A stretch of 64,000 nt of DNA from Xylaria sp. FL1777 (taxonomy: Eukaryota > Ascomycota > Sordariomycetes > Xylariales > Xylariaceae), in NCBI GenBank assembly GCA_022578965.1, contig MU400531.1, positions 124,001 to 188,000 of the forward strand, in the 5' to 3' direction. A program made the position numbers and the translations under genes. Shown here in pieces: positions 11,982 to 23,589 of this stretch. Numbering within the stretch: the first letter of the stretch is position 1; every line of letters starts with the position of its first letter. The notes beneath the pieces are model-generated. The model made no database searches, was not told where the DNA came from, and was given only the letters and a program-made list of their open reading frames with translations.

Positions 11982-13524
11982 GCTTTACTTACGTTCTCCT
12001 AACAGGTCGACACAGACCGACTACCCTGGTCACACCGTAGACAGCAAGGAAAAGCATGGGATAAAGTCGACCCGTGTCCATTGCTGTACATGCCTAATGT
12101 ACCTTGCTAATGTACCTTGCTAATGTACCATGCTAATAGATAGTCTTCATGTAATGAATTAGAAATGGCGAAGGATTTAGATAGCCTAGTCAGACTTTGC
12201 GTAAAACTTTGAAGCGACCTGAGGTTTATAACGCGCAGAGTTCGTCTATCGTAACCTTTCAGCTCTTCATGATCGAGTCACAACTCCGATTAGCAAGCAG
12301 AACATCATAAACCGTCAAGTATGTCACCCACATTGACCTGACTCCCTTGAATATTTTCAGAGGATAGATATTCTATCACCATTCTCTACCAGCGCTCACG
12401 ATGACTAGAGGCAACCATTGGAACCTTCAAAAAATTTAGTCACCCGCAAGCATCCGGTATTTTGTCCCTTGTCACAGGCTATTAGATATACGGGTTATGA
12501 CCTGTTATATGTAGGTTGGATTCATACTTTTAAGGATTGTACAGGAGCACGCCCTATATAGTTCCGGTTGCATATAAAATCTTTGCAGACACAGTCATAC
12601 ACATGTAGCTTGACAGCAACAATAATATACATATCTATAAAGCAACATTTTGGCTGTTCATTTTCGGGTTTCACTAGAACAGATTGCACGGCGGTCTATA
12701 CAGGGCGTCCTGCAACCCGTTTCTTGGGACATTTTATGGGTTTCGCTAGCACAACGCAGGGTACGCCTTTCCTCCACAGAGCAGTAAGATAAGTGTGCGT
12801 AAATAGTTCTATTTTACCACCTATACCGGCCTTCAAGCGCGTACTCCGCTAGAGACGCAAACGCTTCAACCACTCGCTTCCGCGCCGGATGCTGAGGACA
12901 GGATGAGTCTACCGGCTCCAGGGCGCCCTTTACCGTGAAGTTAGCGGTCAACGTCGTCGACTGCCTGTTTATCAATCCGCTCCTATCGTGTCTTATTTTA
13001 CAAGGGAATTGTTCGTCCTCTGCCGGAGGTGTCGTAAATTGCGAAAGCTTATACTAATCATTACTGGCTGTTCTAGTGTTAGTTTAGTAGACCGCCGTTT
13101 GTTCTTGGAATGCGCAACGCTGCAAGACTGTGTGATGAGCGCTTGCTGCAGGGTTTCTCCTCATAAAAGGATTGTCATAAAACTTTCGTGAGAGATAGTG
13201 TCTTAAAGACAAGTTGCAAAGCAATTCGCTGATATCATGCTATATAGAGGGCGCGGAAAAAAAGGGGGGCAGGGAGTTAAAGGGAACATACAGCTTTGGT
13301 TTAGCTTCCAGTTACCTAGTAGGTACCTAGGTACCTACCTATCTGAAGCTCCAATCTGACGAAGATCCTCAACCTTTCTTTGACATCTCTCTAGCCAGGC
13401 ACTCATGCAGGACAACACCTAAATCCACATCTATCAACAACGAACACAAATCCCATACTGCACACGAAACACAGAAAAGAAGTACCGATAGACCATAGAC
13501 AACAATAACAATAACTACGCCACC
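11982..13524. other. Intergenic region MFS to MED10
   Basis: Roughly 1.5 kb without a supportable gene. A direct repeat of CTAATGTACC(T/A)TG appears three times at about 12094-12135, and a palindromic TAGGTACCTAGGTACC run is at about 13318-13338. The last 150 bases are pyrimidine/adenine-rich, as expected for a fungal 5' leader before MED10. Confidence 0.45.
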
Positions 13525-14177
13525 ATGGCGCCAATGCCTAACGTGGACCACAACGTCCTCGAGCGTAAGCATCATCCCATTCCATCCCACCCTCAACCTC
13601 CCATAACCGCACGACAGCCAGCCCAAACTAACACGTACGACCTCTCCAAACAACAGAGCAGCTCAAAGACACGATCCAATCACTGCACAACATAATGGTG
13701 CAAGTGACCTCCTACGACACGACAATGACAGCCTCATCCTCCACCTCCTCCGCACTCTCCCCCCCCTCCTCCACGTCGCAACGGACGCCAACATCGCGCG
13801 ACGTGCTAGCAGCAGAGCTCGCAGCGCTATCGCGATCGCTGCAGACGGTGCACCGCACGGCGACGGCGCGCACGCTGCCGCAGGTGCCGCCCGAGCTGGT
13901 GCAGTACGTCGACAACGGGCGCAACCCGGACGTCTACACGCGCGAGTTCGTCGAGCTCGTGCGCCGCGGCAACCAGCTCATGCGCGGCAAGCAGGGCGCC
14001 TTCGCCAGCTTCCGCGACGTCCTCGCCGGCGAGATCGAGAACGCCATGCCCGAGCTCCGCGACGACGCCGCCAGGGTCGTGGCTGCTACCAGTGGTGGTG
14101 GTGTTGGGATGCTGGGGGGTAATAATAGAAATAATAGCAATAACATGGCTGGAGGTGGAGGGGCTGGGAGGTCGTGA
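13525..14177 (+). CDS. MED10: Mediator of RNA polymerase II transcription subunit 10
   Basis: Subunit of the middle module of the nuclear Mediator complex, which links activators to RNA polymerase II. Two exons: 13525-13564 and 13657-14177, giving 186 residues. The start MAPMPNVDHNVLEQQLKDT splices cleanly across the intron (GAGC|GTAAGC to CAG|AG). The core matches Med10: IQSLHNIMVQVTSYD, then VPPELVQYVDNGRNPDVYTR, EFVELVRRGNQ and a C-terminal FRDVLAGEIENAMPELR. Between the two conserved parts is a Ser/Thr-rich low-complexity stretch, and the last 30 residues are Gly/Asn-rich. The second exon is strongly GC-biased at third positions compared with nearby genes. Confidence 0.93.
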
Positions 14178-14775
14178 AGAAGTGTAGTAGGACACGGGCT
14201 ATCGTGCTGCTCTTCGTTTGGTGTTTGGTTCGTTGGTTGGATTGATGCTGGGACCTCGGTATTCGCTGCATGACTTTGTTTTTCTTCCCCTTCCCTTTTT
14301 ATTGCTTCTGGGTTGGACGTTAATCGGGAATCCATTTCCCTTCCAGGCTACATCGGTGGTCGTGTGACCGGTTGCATTTTTCATGGCATAGTATGGTGTT
14401 TGGGCTGGCATTTACTTCGCAGTGCACTCCAAATAGATGACGGGGTCAGAAAAAGGACGGACTAGTTAGTATGTTTATTTTATATGTCCTGAGGGGACTT
14501 TTGGTTGATATTTTCAATAGGCCGGAAGCCTTTACATGCGAAAGATATCATATGATTACGCATTCAACTATTCAAAAACTACGCATTGGATAAAAGCAAT
14601 CAATATGACTATGACACATCATTGTTCAATTTGATTATCTACGAGCTCAAGTTTCTACATCGAACCATTCCGAGCCTGGGAGGCTGGTCTCCCAATGTAC
14701 AAAACTAATGCTGGACATAACTTTTCTCTTTTGTTTATTTTTGATTATTTGTTTTTGACACGAAATCCGATGGCA
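14178..14775. other. Convergent intergenic region MED10 / LEU2 remnant
   Basis: No gene seen. It holds the 3' region of MED10 and the end of the decayed LEU2 copy. AT-rich from about 14460 onward. Confidence 0.5.
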
Positions 14776-16088
14776 CTATGACTTCAACAACTTGATAAGC
14801 TTAGCAATAACCGCGTCACCCATCTCCTTGGTGCCCACCTCGCCACCGAGATCCTTAGTCCTGACACCACTATCTAGCACGACCTCGACAGCCTTCTCAA
14901 TGGCATCGGCCTCTTTCGGTAGCCGTGGGGAATACCGACACATCATCGCCACCGACAGGATCGTGCCGATAGGGTTGACTATGCCCTTGCCTAAAATATC
15001 TGGTGTGGAGCCTGTTTTCACAAAATTTATCTCCAATTAGCATCCATTTCATCCTCCCTAAAACCCAAAACTAAAAATTGTAGGGAAGGGAGTATCTGCT
15101 ACTGACCATGAATAGGCTCATAGACGTCATTGCACCGATTCTTTCCGTCCGGGATGCCGCTTAGGCTCGCACTGGGGCTGAGGCCGATGCTGCCGGGGAT
15201 GACGCTGGCCTCGTCGCTGATGATGTCGCCGAAGAGGTTACTCGTGACGACGACGCCGTTGAGGCCGCGCGGGTTCTTGACCATGATCATGGCGGCGCTG
15301 TCGATGAGCTAGTGGTGCGGCTGCAGCTGCGGGAACCCATTCTTCATGACCTCGGCGACGACCTTGCGTCACAGCCGGCTCGTGGCGAGGACGTTGGCCT
15401 TGTCGGTGCTCCACACGGGCGTGGGCGGGTAACGCGCGAGGGCGAAGTGCGCGGCGAGGCGCGCGATGCGCTCGATCTCGGGCCGCGAGTACGGCTCCGT
15501 GTCCAGCGCCGTGCCGCTTGCGGTCGCCAAAGTAGATGCCGCCCGTCAGCTCGCGCACGATGAAGTCGGTGCCCCGGCACACCTCGGCCTGAGCGGCGAG
15601 TACTCGACCAGCGACTGCGAGGGGAAGAAGCACGGCCGCAAGTTACAGTATGTGCCCATCTCCTTGCGCAGCTTCAGGATACCCTGCTCCGGAAGCACCT
15701 TGCCCGTACCCCATTCCGGGTCCCCGATAGCGCCGAGCAACACCGCGTCGGCGGCCTTGGCCGCCTCAAGGGTGGCGTCTGTAAGGGGGGTACCGTGAGC
15801 ATCGATGAACGCTATGTAAACACGAGGACATTCGTTAACCAGAAAACCTCCCTTGCAGATAATAAGAGGACAGGGGGAAAGGAACGGCAACGCATGGAGA
15901 GCGTATAGATAGACGTACACCGCCCAACAGGTGATCTTGGGGATTAAATTGGACTCTGGCGGGGCTGTTGGATTCGACAGCCCTTTGAGAACTTAGTTTT
16001 GTTTTGTCTTTGTCAATTGATCTGTTTCAGCTACAACCTCAGGGCCAGAGTGGTCGCCTCCAAAACCCACAATATTAAAGGGCGCCAT
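14776..16088 (-). pseudogene. Decayed 3-isopropylmalate dehydrogenase (LEU2-like) copy
   Basis: The homology covers the whole enzyme in order but no single frame survives. The N-terminus (from ATG 16088) reads NIVGFGGDHSGPEVVAE, then in another frame [13 protein letters not shown] normal-looking intron leads to [20 protein letters not shown] and [20 protein letters not shown]. Next come [18 protein letters not shown] sequence, [25 protein letters not shown] and [15 protein letters not shown], then, after an intron near 15012-15106, [17 protein letters not shown] to the stop at 14776. Visible damage: a frameshift near 15588 (one base missing in the codons after EYSPL), a second with deletion near 15495-15520, a third in the N-terminal part near 15995-16010, an in-frame TGA at 15371-15369 where Trp is expected, and TAG at 15311-15309 where Gln is expected. 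IPMDH catalyses the third leucine-biosynthesis step; this copy cannot encode it, so a working gene should exist elsewhere. Confidence 0.9.
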
Positions 16089-17137
16089 GGTGGGAAGGGT
16101 GCAGGCGATTAAATAAATGCCAATTGATAGTCAGTGAATGTACAATCACAGAGTATAAACAAGATCATCGGGGAAATTGATCAATATTTTTGAATAGAGA
16201 AAAGCATGTGCAGGATGTAAACTGGAGAAAGTAACGAGAGGAATAGAAATGGCTGAAGCTCGACAAAGATTGCCCCGCGATTAGCTGCGAGAGTGGAAGC
16301 TCGGTATATTTCACCCCACCATCCGAGATCGGCCCCTAGCTCTCTTTCGCCGCGTTTTCAGAATCGCCGCAATGGCTCTTTCTCTCTATTTTTTTTTTTT
16401 TTTTTTTTTTTTTCAATTTTGGAACTGGAAAGAGTTTCCATTTCAAGTCAAGGAAGAGGAGAAAAAAAAACCCTTACGTCCTTTTATTCTGTGTGCGTTA
16501 AGCGTGATGTTGACGTTATCGTGGGGCAACTCGTAGTCCCGTCCACGAGTAGGTAGGTAGTCGATAGATCGGCACATCGGATCGAATACGGCTTCTGTGA
16601 ATAGTAATTCCCGGCCCCTTACATACTGAGCTGAAGAGCATGGACTCGATAATTTGCACGCTAGGATATCAGACGGCCGTAGTTGTAGCATAATTATCGG
16701 TAGACTTTGTCCATAGACTATATTTATGCATGGGGCCTACGTATCGAGTCGGTGTCGTCTTCTATTTGTGGAAGATATATCAGGTAGGGTGGTCTTTCAA
16801 GTTGTTATTTGAAAATAGTAGGCAGGCTAGGTGAACAAACGAAAAACAAGCTTGACTTTAGAGCACTAAAACCCAGCCCTTATGTATCCTATCTTTATTA
16901 ACAGTTTGCTAAATCCGAATCTGGAATCCATCCCTGTTTTCCTTGCTCAAGTATCTATAGCAGGGTATCGTGAACTAAGCATGAGTAGTCCCTATCAGCT
17001 ATCAAACAGCTATTTGATCATCGTACAAAAGAGAGTTATCCATCTATTTATATCCGGATCACATGAGTCTTAGTGGTATTCACACAGACCCCTGGTTGTC
17101 TAGCCTTTGATTTTCCGCCCTGGCAGTGATGCTTATG
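16089..17137. other. Intergenic region with long poly-T tract
   Basis: No gene seen. A run of 25 T residues sits at 16389-16413. A short TAGGTAGGTAG element is at about 16550-16560. The rest is unremarkable AT-rich spacer between the LEU2 remnant and the 3' end of the PHD-finger gene. Confidence 0.5.
16389..16413 (+). repeat. Poly-T homopolymer, 25 nt
   Basis: An uninterrupted T run read directly from the sequence, preceded by a TCTCTC tract. Exact length may be affected by sequencing error. Confidence 0.9.
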
Positions 17138-19573
17138 TCACCGGAACGAGCGCACCGATTTGCGTGCCAGTGGAGATGTAGCTGATGTGCGAGAGATTGG
17201 CCCTGCGACGCTCCTTTGGACTCCTCGGCCACGCACTCTGTGAGCATTTGGTGTATTGGCACAGAATGCACAAATATAGACCCGTGGCAAAGTTTGTCGA
17301 GTGATTTTGATACATTTACCATGGAGCCACATCTCGCAAGATTCACTAGAAGTTTGCGCATCAATAACCCTACCAATAATTCGTATTCGTCGAGGGATTG
17401 TACCTACCATTGCACCATATAGCCGTCTCCGTTGATATGGCTTAAAGTGGTGTTGCAGACGCACCGAATTTGGTTACCGCGGTCCGTTGATGGGTTGGGA
17501 ATTCTAGAATTTGCGCTAAATGCTGTCTCTGCCATGGGGTGACTGTTAGTATTTAAGGTTGTGGCCCGTTTTTGCCGGTTCTCGCGGACTTTCCGCAGCT
17601 CGCTCATAGCATCGCCCCGGTTGTTATTATTATTCATTGCTACGTTCATCACCGTTTCGGCATCGCTGTCCGGGTCACCCTGGGAGGAGTTGGGTTCGGT
17701 ATAGTAAATTCCGAGACTACTTGCGCTCTGGTCACTGAAACTCCGTTGCGATGTATGCGAGGGGCGAATATACGATGGTGCTCTAGACTCTGGAATCGCG
17801 AACGAAGGATTCCTGCTCGGAATGATGATTGGTTCGTCGTCTGTTGAGGACGACGAATCTTCAGAAGACTCCCATTCTTTCTTCCTCTCCTCTCTGCGAC
17901 GCCGTCTACCCGCGGGCGTTTGCCGCTCCTCGTCGACAATTACCGTTGTCTCGGCACGAGCGCGACCTCGAGAATCAATAGTGAATCGGACCGAGGTACG
18001 TGTCCGAGGTCCGCTATGTTCCGGAATAGAGCTCAAGCTCGAAAGTCGCTGATGAATCTTGAGTGGTGATGTTCGCCCACTTGCCCGCGAGCCTTGGGAA
18101 GCTGACCGAGAAACATTTCCCGTGACACCATTACGAACAGCGGGTACCGAGCTGGTTAAGGCGCCAGATCGGCTGGCAGGCTTTCGTCCCCTGGTTTCAC
18201 TAGCACTACGAAGAAGGCCTGGACGACTTGAGGATAGAACGGGGGAGCTCAATTGGGCTCGCTCATCTTTCTTGGTCTTGCCAATTTCTCTTGTGCTGGC
18301 CGAGCGCCGTACTTGTCCACGTTTTGGATCTTTCGTAGACGGCGGAGGGAGCTGGGGGGACGGCAATGAATCCATTAATATAGGCTGTGCCATTGGATCA
18401 AAAGTAGCTAGCTCCATATGTGACGAAGGAGGGCGTGTGAGCAGAAGGCCAGGATCCACGCCGCCAACTGTATTGAGAGGCACGAAGGAATCATTAGTAG
18501 GTACCGGGAAGGAATGCGCAAACACAGGTGCCTCTGTCATACTCGTGTCTACGCTTGGCATGGTAGTTGGCTTCGGTGCAAGCAAGCGTTCTTTCTTTTG
18601 TGGCTGGAGTTCTTGGTTTTTAGGAGGTACCACGCCTGTCTCCTGGAACATTTCGTTGGCCTTTCCCCAGTCTATCGAGTCCATAGGTCTGTGATTGGCG
18701 CCGTGAAAGGAATCAGTTACGGAAATGGAAAAATCAATGTCCATCCCACTCATGCCGGGATCCCAAAAATTCTGGGTGTCGTCAAAGACGGGTGCCGTTG
18801 CAGGGGCCGACAGAGGCATCCCAAACATGTCTATAGGAGCGCTGACAAACCCGCCAAGCATATGTTGCTGCTGTGGCACGCCCGCCACGAACTCGCTTTC
18901 GAATTCCTCATGTTGCATACTGCTAGTTTGCGGCTTCGGAGCAAGCCGCCGTTCACTCTTGCGAGCCGACGGCGGGGGCGTGACTGTTTGGGGATTTGGA
19001 TTCACCAACGTTCCGCGGCGGACCTTTTTGCCTAACCTTTGCTGTGAATTGCTCGGGTAATCCGCCTCAATGGGACTAGGAAAGGGACCGGCGGTGGTGG
19101 GGGACGACGGCAGCCGACGAGACGGGTCGACAGGTGGTAGAGGGAGAGCCGAGGTTGGAGAGTAATGGTTAACATGAGACGCTATCTCGACAGCTATGCT
19201 TTCAGCAGAGAGAAATCTCTTATGGCCCGAAGAGGGCTGCTGGTACGGTGTAGAGACAGACAGCTCAGGAAACGGGCCTGCTGTGCCCCGCAGGTTGCCT
19301 GGCGTGGTATTGAAGACGGAATACTCCTCGGCGAAGCGTGGGGTCCAACCAGACAGGTCGTCAAAGTTGCCCTGGTTGGTCTTGGGTGTCTCAAAGATGG
19401 TCTGGGGGAATTCGGTGGATGTTGGCGTTTCTTTGGGCGTAGGGGGAATGGTGTTGGAATCACCAGAGCTAGATGAGATGTACGTGAGCCAATGGGGCCA
19501 ATGGAGCCAATGAAGGAATAAGGTGTTTTGGGGAAGAGTTAGAATACCTAGACGTTGGTGTATCTGCACTCAT
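17138..19573 (-). CDS. PHD-finger protein
   Basis: A large, mostly disordered nuclear-type protein ending in one PHD zinc finger. Three exons on the minus strand: 19573-19548, 19468-17408, 17345-17138. I moved the start to ATG 19573 because MSADTPTS splices (AG|GTATTC to CTAG|C) into SSGDSNTIPPTPKETP, which avoids an odd Trp-rich leader. The finger straddles the last intron: IRCVCNTTLSHINGDGYMVQ joins CESCEMWLHGKC, then VYICAFC, giving the C4HC3 order Cys-x-Cys, Cys-x2-Cys, His-x2-Cys, Cys-x2-Cys. PHD fingers usually read histone H3 tails. The long N-terminal part is Pro/Ser/Thr-rich with basic Arg/Lys patches (for example RRRRREERKKEW). A role in chromatin regulation is inferred from the finger alone. 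Confidence 0.85.
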
Positions 19574-22500
19574 AGCCAGGTATTTTTTGTGCTTGCAAAG
19601 ACTGACTCGGGCATAGCAAACAAACACCGGCCGAAGCTCTTATTTCAGGACCCAAACAACCGTTCAGGTGGGGACTAGGTTAATAACAAGACGTCGACAA
19701 GCGGTGACCGAGGTAACCGGACAGGACTGGGAGTATGCAGGGCGACGACGACGTGGTGAGGATTGGTGTTTTTGGTGAATGTGTATTCAGAGCCGAATGA
19801 ATGTTCTACGATCGTGGTCTTATCATTGCACATTATATTTACAGTCGTAGAGGCGAAGATCATAAACTCCGCATGCCCGAGACAACAACTAAACCACCGA
19901 AGCAGCTTACGGTTAGCTTTAAGACCGTTTCTAAGGGAACGAAGGCAATCAGATGGAAAGTGACACACCAATTAAATAGAAGACATTAAGGAATCATTAG
20001 TTGAGAAATTCAACGGTGGACGACAGCCTGGCTACGGCAAGAAAGAAAAAAACCTGAAAGGACAACGGTGAGCTGCAGGATGAACAGACGTTGAGCGGTC
20101 GCAAAGCTTAGGTACCTTAGGTAGGTTAGGTATGTAGGTAAGTATGTAGGGAGATGGAGGCTAGTATGTAGGTACCTAGGTAGGTAGGTAGGAGGAGACC
20201 AGAGGCTAAGGCGCCGAGACTAAAGTACCTAAAGTACCTACTTAGGTAGTAGTATAGGTATGTAGGCAGGTAGGGCTAGACTCTACAGTACCTGACTGTG
20301 CAGTACAGTTGGCCACGGGTAATTTTGAGGGAGAAGGTCTGTGCAACAACGGCACTTTAGTTTATGAAACACCGAGCCTCTTTTTGGAATCAGCCAGCTG
20401 AATTGTGTGTGTGTGCGTGTGTGTGCAGGGAGTTCAGAATCATAAACAATAAGAAGGAATGGGGTAGAGATAGGCGACACAAGGATCTGTTTGAAAACAA
20501 TCAAGTCTTACAAACTACCTGGCTAGATGGCGGTAGGTAAGGAAGATAGCTAGACGAAGACGGCCAACGACTGCGGCTCTTTCACCCTCCATACAGGAAA
20601 TAAGCGGCATAAGTCAAACGGTCGAGGAAAAGATGGCGTCCATCTGCCCTCCTCTACGAACAATCTTCATTGGCTGTGTTTGACTGGATGCGGGAGTCTC
20701 GAAGGAAAGCCGAGCGCGTATGTTGATGCAGGGGAAAGGAAAAGAATTGGACTGGGCATGAAAACTGAACTGATCCCATGCGAGTTGGGGGATCATCCCA
20801 GCAACAAAGACCGCTTGTTGATATAGTCCCGAACATATGACTGGATAAGATGCTCTAGCGTATAAGAACACCTGCTGTAAGTTGCTCTTACTACGACGGG
20901 TGACAACCGACGCATAGGCTGTTAAAGAGCGTCTGGTGAGTTAGCCTCTGAACTACCTACATAGCATACATTAGGTATTACGAGCTAGATTCGCCCACGA
21001 GGCCGGTAGCCTTGATAGGTCTAGTCCAGGCCTGTTGTTAGCTGTATCTTTCTTTGTTCTGGGTGTTCTGCCTACGCAGTACTCGATCAGATCCACAGCA
21101 GCAACTCATAGGGCTTGGTCTTGCTGACAACGATGGGGGCATGACAATCAAGCCTAGCCGGGGGCACCATCCCGACCCAATCCCGCGCCAGTCAAATAAG
21201 CAGTAAAACATCGACCTCTAAATATCAAATCAGTTTTTCGGAAAGTGGTTCAAGGCTTGTTACTGGACATTCATTGCTCTTATCACATCCGATTTATCTG
21301 TTAGAGGACCTGGGTAAGTAGCATACGTAGTACGTAGCATGGGTAACGGGGCTTGAGCTGGCCAAACAACGACGTAGTATAGACGACAGTCCATGGGAAT
21401 TGGTAACAGGTAGCATGGGAATCCAAGTGATGACGCTGCAGCAAGATGGAATTCGTGAGTCAACAGCCCCTCGACACCATGCCTACAGGAGTATAGCACG
21501 TATAGCACACATTGACCCACGGGAGAAGCTAGGTTAGGAGGGTAACAAACCGCCAGGCAGGAACAGGCAGGTATATCCCCAAGATAGGTCCGGTCTCTTG
21601 TGTTCAACAACAAGAAGTTGGAGTTGGTCTAGGAAGCTGTCGAAAAGACATTAATGTCGATGATAGGCTATTCCGGATCGCCGTAATCGGTTGTGCAACA
21701 CGTATCTGAGGTGATACAACGTTCAACCACTTCCCAAACGCGGCACTCGCCGAAAGAAATGGTACTACGAGCCACGAGACTTCAGGTGCACAAAGACAGT
21801 GATCTGTATTCTGTATTTTGTGTAGTTGATAGTTGAGATCTGTGAATACTGCGTACTGCGTATGCATCGTCAAAGGTGGCTGGGGTCGGTCGTCGCCGTC
21901 CCGCACGAGCTGAAAGGTCGTGCATATTACTGCTGCTGATAGGATCGCGTAACTGATAACTGGGTTGGAGATGCTAAGACGTCCCTCCACTGAGCCACTG
22001 CCATTGATGGATACTGGTTGTGGCAGTGGAGACGTCTGTTTCCTGTGCTGCCTGGGCTGATTTGACTCGGTTGTCCCAACACCAGTCATCTTTGTGCCAC
22101 GACAAACGTAACGGGACAACGGCGGCGTGGGGGCTTGCTTCCCTGGGTTAAGTCCAAGCAAGACAAGTTCTGAATCAGCTAGACATGATAGATTGAGAGA
22201 GCTGGAAAGTGTGGAAGTGGCACAGCAATTTTTTTTGAGTGACCAAAGTTCAATATTGTTAGTTTGAGATATAATTCGACATTTTTTCAGCACCGGATGT
22301 AATGAGGTCCCGAACAGCCGAGAAGAAGTGGCTGGTAGATAAATACTATAAGTAGATATGTGATGCGATGCAATGCCATGTGATGTGATGCTGTTAGAAT
22401 TTAGACCTCCAAAACGACTTACAGACGTATACGCCGGGGTAACGAGGAACGAGAACGATTAGGTATACTTAGAAGGCCTGTGAAATGAGGGAAAAACGCA

Positions 22501-23589
22501 GAGTGACGCCATATTTTGCTCCGAGCACATGGTTCTATTGGCTAGCCGATGTTTCTAGTTGTACTGAGACTATTCCCAAATAGTCCCAATTAAACCCCCG
22601 CATCTCCCTAAATAGCAGGCCCCTCTCAAACTCCCTTTCTACTGCGTACGGCGGTCTAGGCAGGAATGTTAGATGCCTTAGTAACCTTATCTTAGACCCA
22701 GCTCACCTTTCCTACTGAAGTGCTCAGATATTCACTGTCTTATTGCTGTAATGAGTACAGACCTACGACAGCAGCTCGGCACAGCTTTCCTAGATCTGTA
22801 TTCCATACATACATTAGAAGAGGGGCGGACGATAGATAGGCAGGCAGAAGCGGGCGCAGTCAACGCAACAGGGAAGAAGATTATGTACGGAAAACATCGT
22901 TCTCGACGTGTATTTGTTGGAGCACGGTAGGTAGCAGTGGCAATTTCCTATATTCATGCGCTATCGCTCACCAACGCAACAACCACGATGGGGTGTGTCG
23001 ATGCGACCTCGGTCGGCTACGTTTGGACGCAAGCCGCTCATCCTTCGGGCGCCAAGACACCGGGGGCATGCAGTACACGCCAGCAGAGAGGAGATGCCTA
23101 TGACTCTTGCTCTGGGGAGTCTGGAGGCGAGCTAATCATTCCCGACAATTTGGGCGCCAAGACGGTATACTAGTCTTTCGCTACCCGGAACCTCAGTCGA
23201 TTGTGCCGACAGAGGTTGGTTGCTGCATGCATCTACTTGAGACGTCGGTAATTAGCAATAGCTGACTTTGCCTGGTGCTATTTAGGGAGTTGTGTTTCCT
23301 ATTGAAATGAAGAAATCAATGAATACATCAAAAAGTTATCACGGATAAAATATACTCCTCTTCAACCCGGATGTACATACGAGGCGAGGACAGCTATGAA
23401 GCACAAAATGGATTTGCTACGCCATATTCGCCTAGCTCGTAGAAACCAAAATGGCCGAAAACACGCTCAAAGTTTTAAACGATAGGGAGGATCTATATAA
23501 TCAATCCATAGAGATATCTGCTCCTCGGTTTAGCATCAAGGCGTAAAATGAGGTTCAACCCCGAATCACGAACCAGTAAGTTCTTCATA
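19574..23589. other. 4-kb gene-poor region with TAGGTACCTA-type repeats
   Basis: No gene can be supported across about 4 kb. The 20107-20280 part is dominated by interspersed TAGGT/ACCTA units. A 229-codon minus-strand frame at 21604-22293 has a short hydrophobic stretch (NPVISYAILSAAVICTTF) but no recognisable domain and no splice partners that I can find; I leave it uncalled. A GGGCGCCAAGAC dodecamer occurs twice (about 23049 and 23153). The part just left of 19574 presumably contains the promoter of the PHD-finger gene. Confidence 0.5.
20107..20280. repeat. Interspersed TAGGTA/TACCTA low-complexity repeat
   Basis: Many overlapping copies of TAGGTA, TACCTAGGTA and AAGTACCT, partly palindromic. 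Shorter relatives occur at about 1766-1813, 13318-13338, 16550 and 60115-60155, always between genes. No coding potential. Confidence 0.8.

Noticed and set aside
13827..14335. Minus-strand frames across MED10
   Set aside because: Low-complexity shadows of the GC-rich MED10 exon; the plus-strand product is clearly Med10.
18059..19060. Plus-strand frames (up to 211 codons) opposite the PHD-finger gene
   Set aside because: Antisense shadows of a long coding exon without domain similarity.
21604..22293. 229-codon minus-strand open frame
   Set aside because: No domain, no splice partners, composition like the surrounding spacer; only one weak hydrophobic stretch. Left uncalled within the gene-poor region.
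22937..23173. 78-codon plus-strand frame with a repeated GGGCGCCAAGAC
   Set aside because: No conserved feature and no introns or neighbours that would make a gene; the repeated dodecamer alone is weak.
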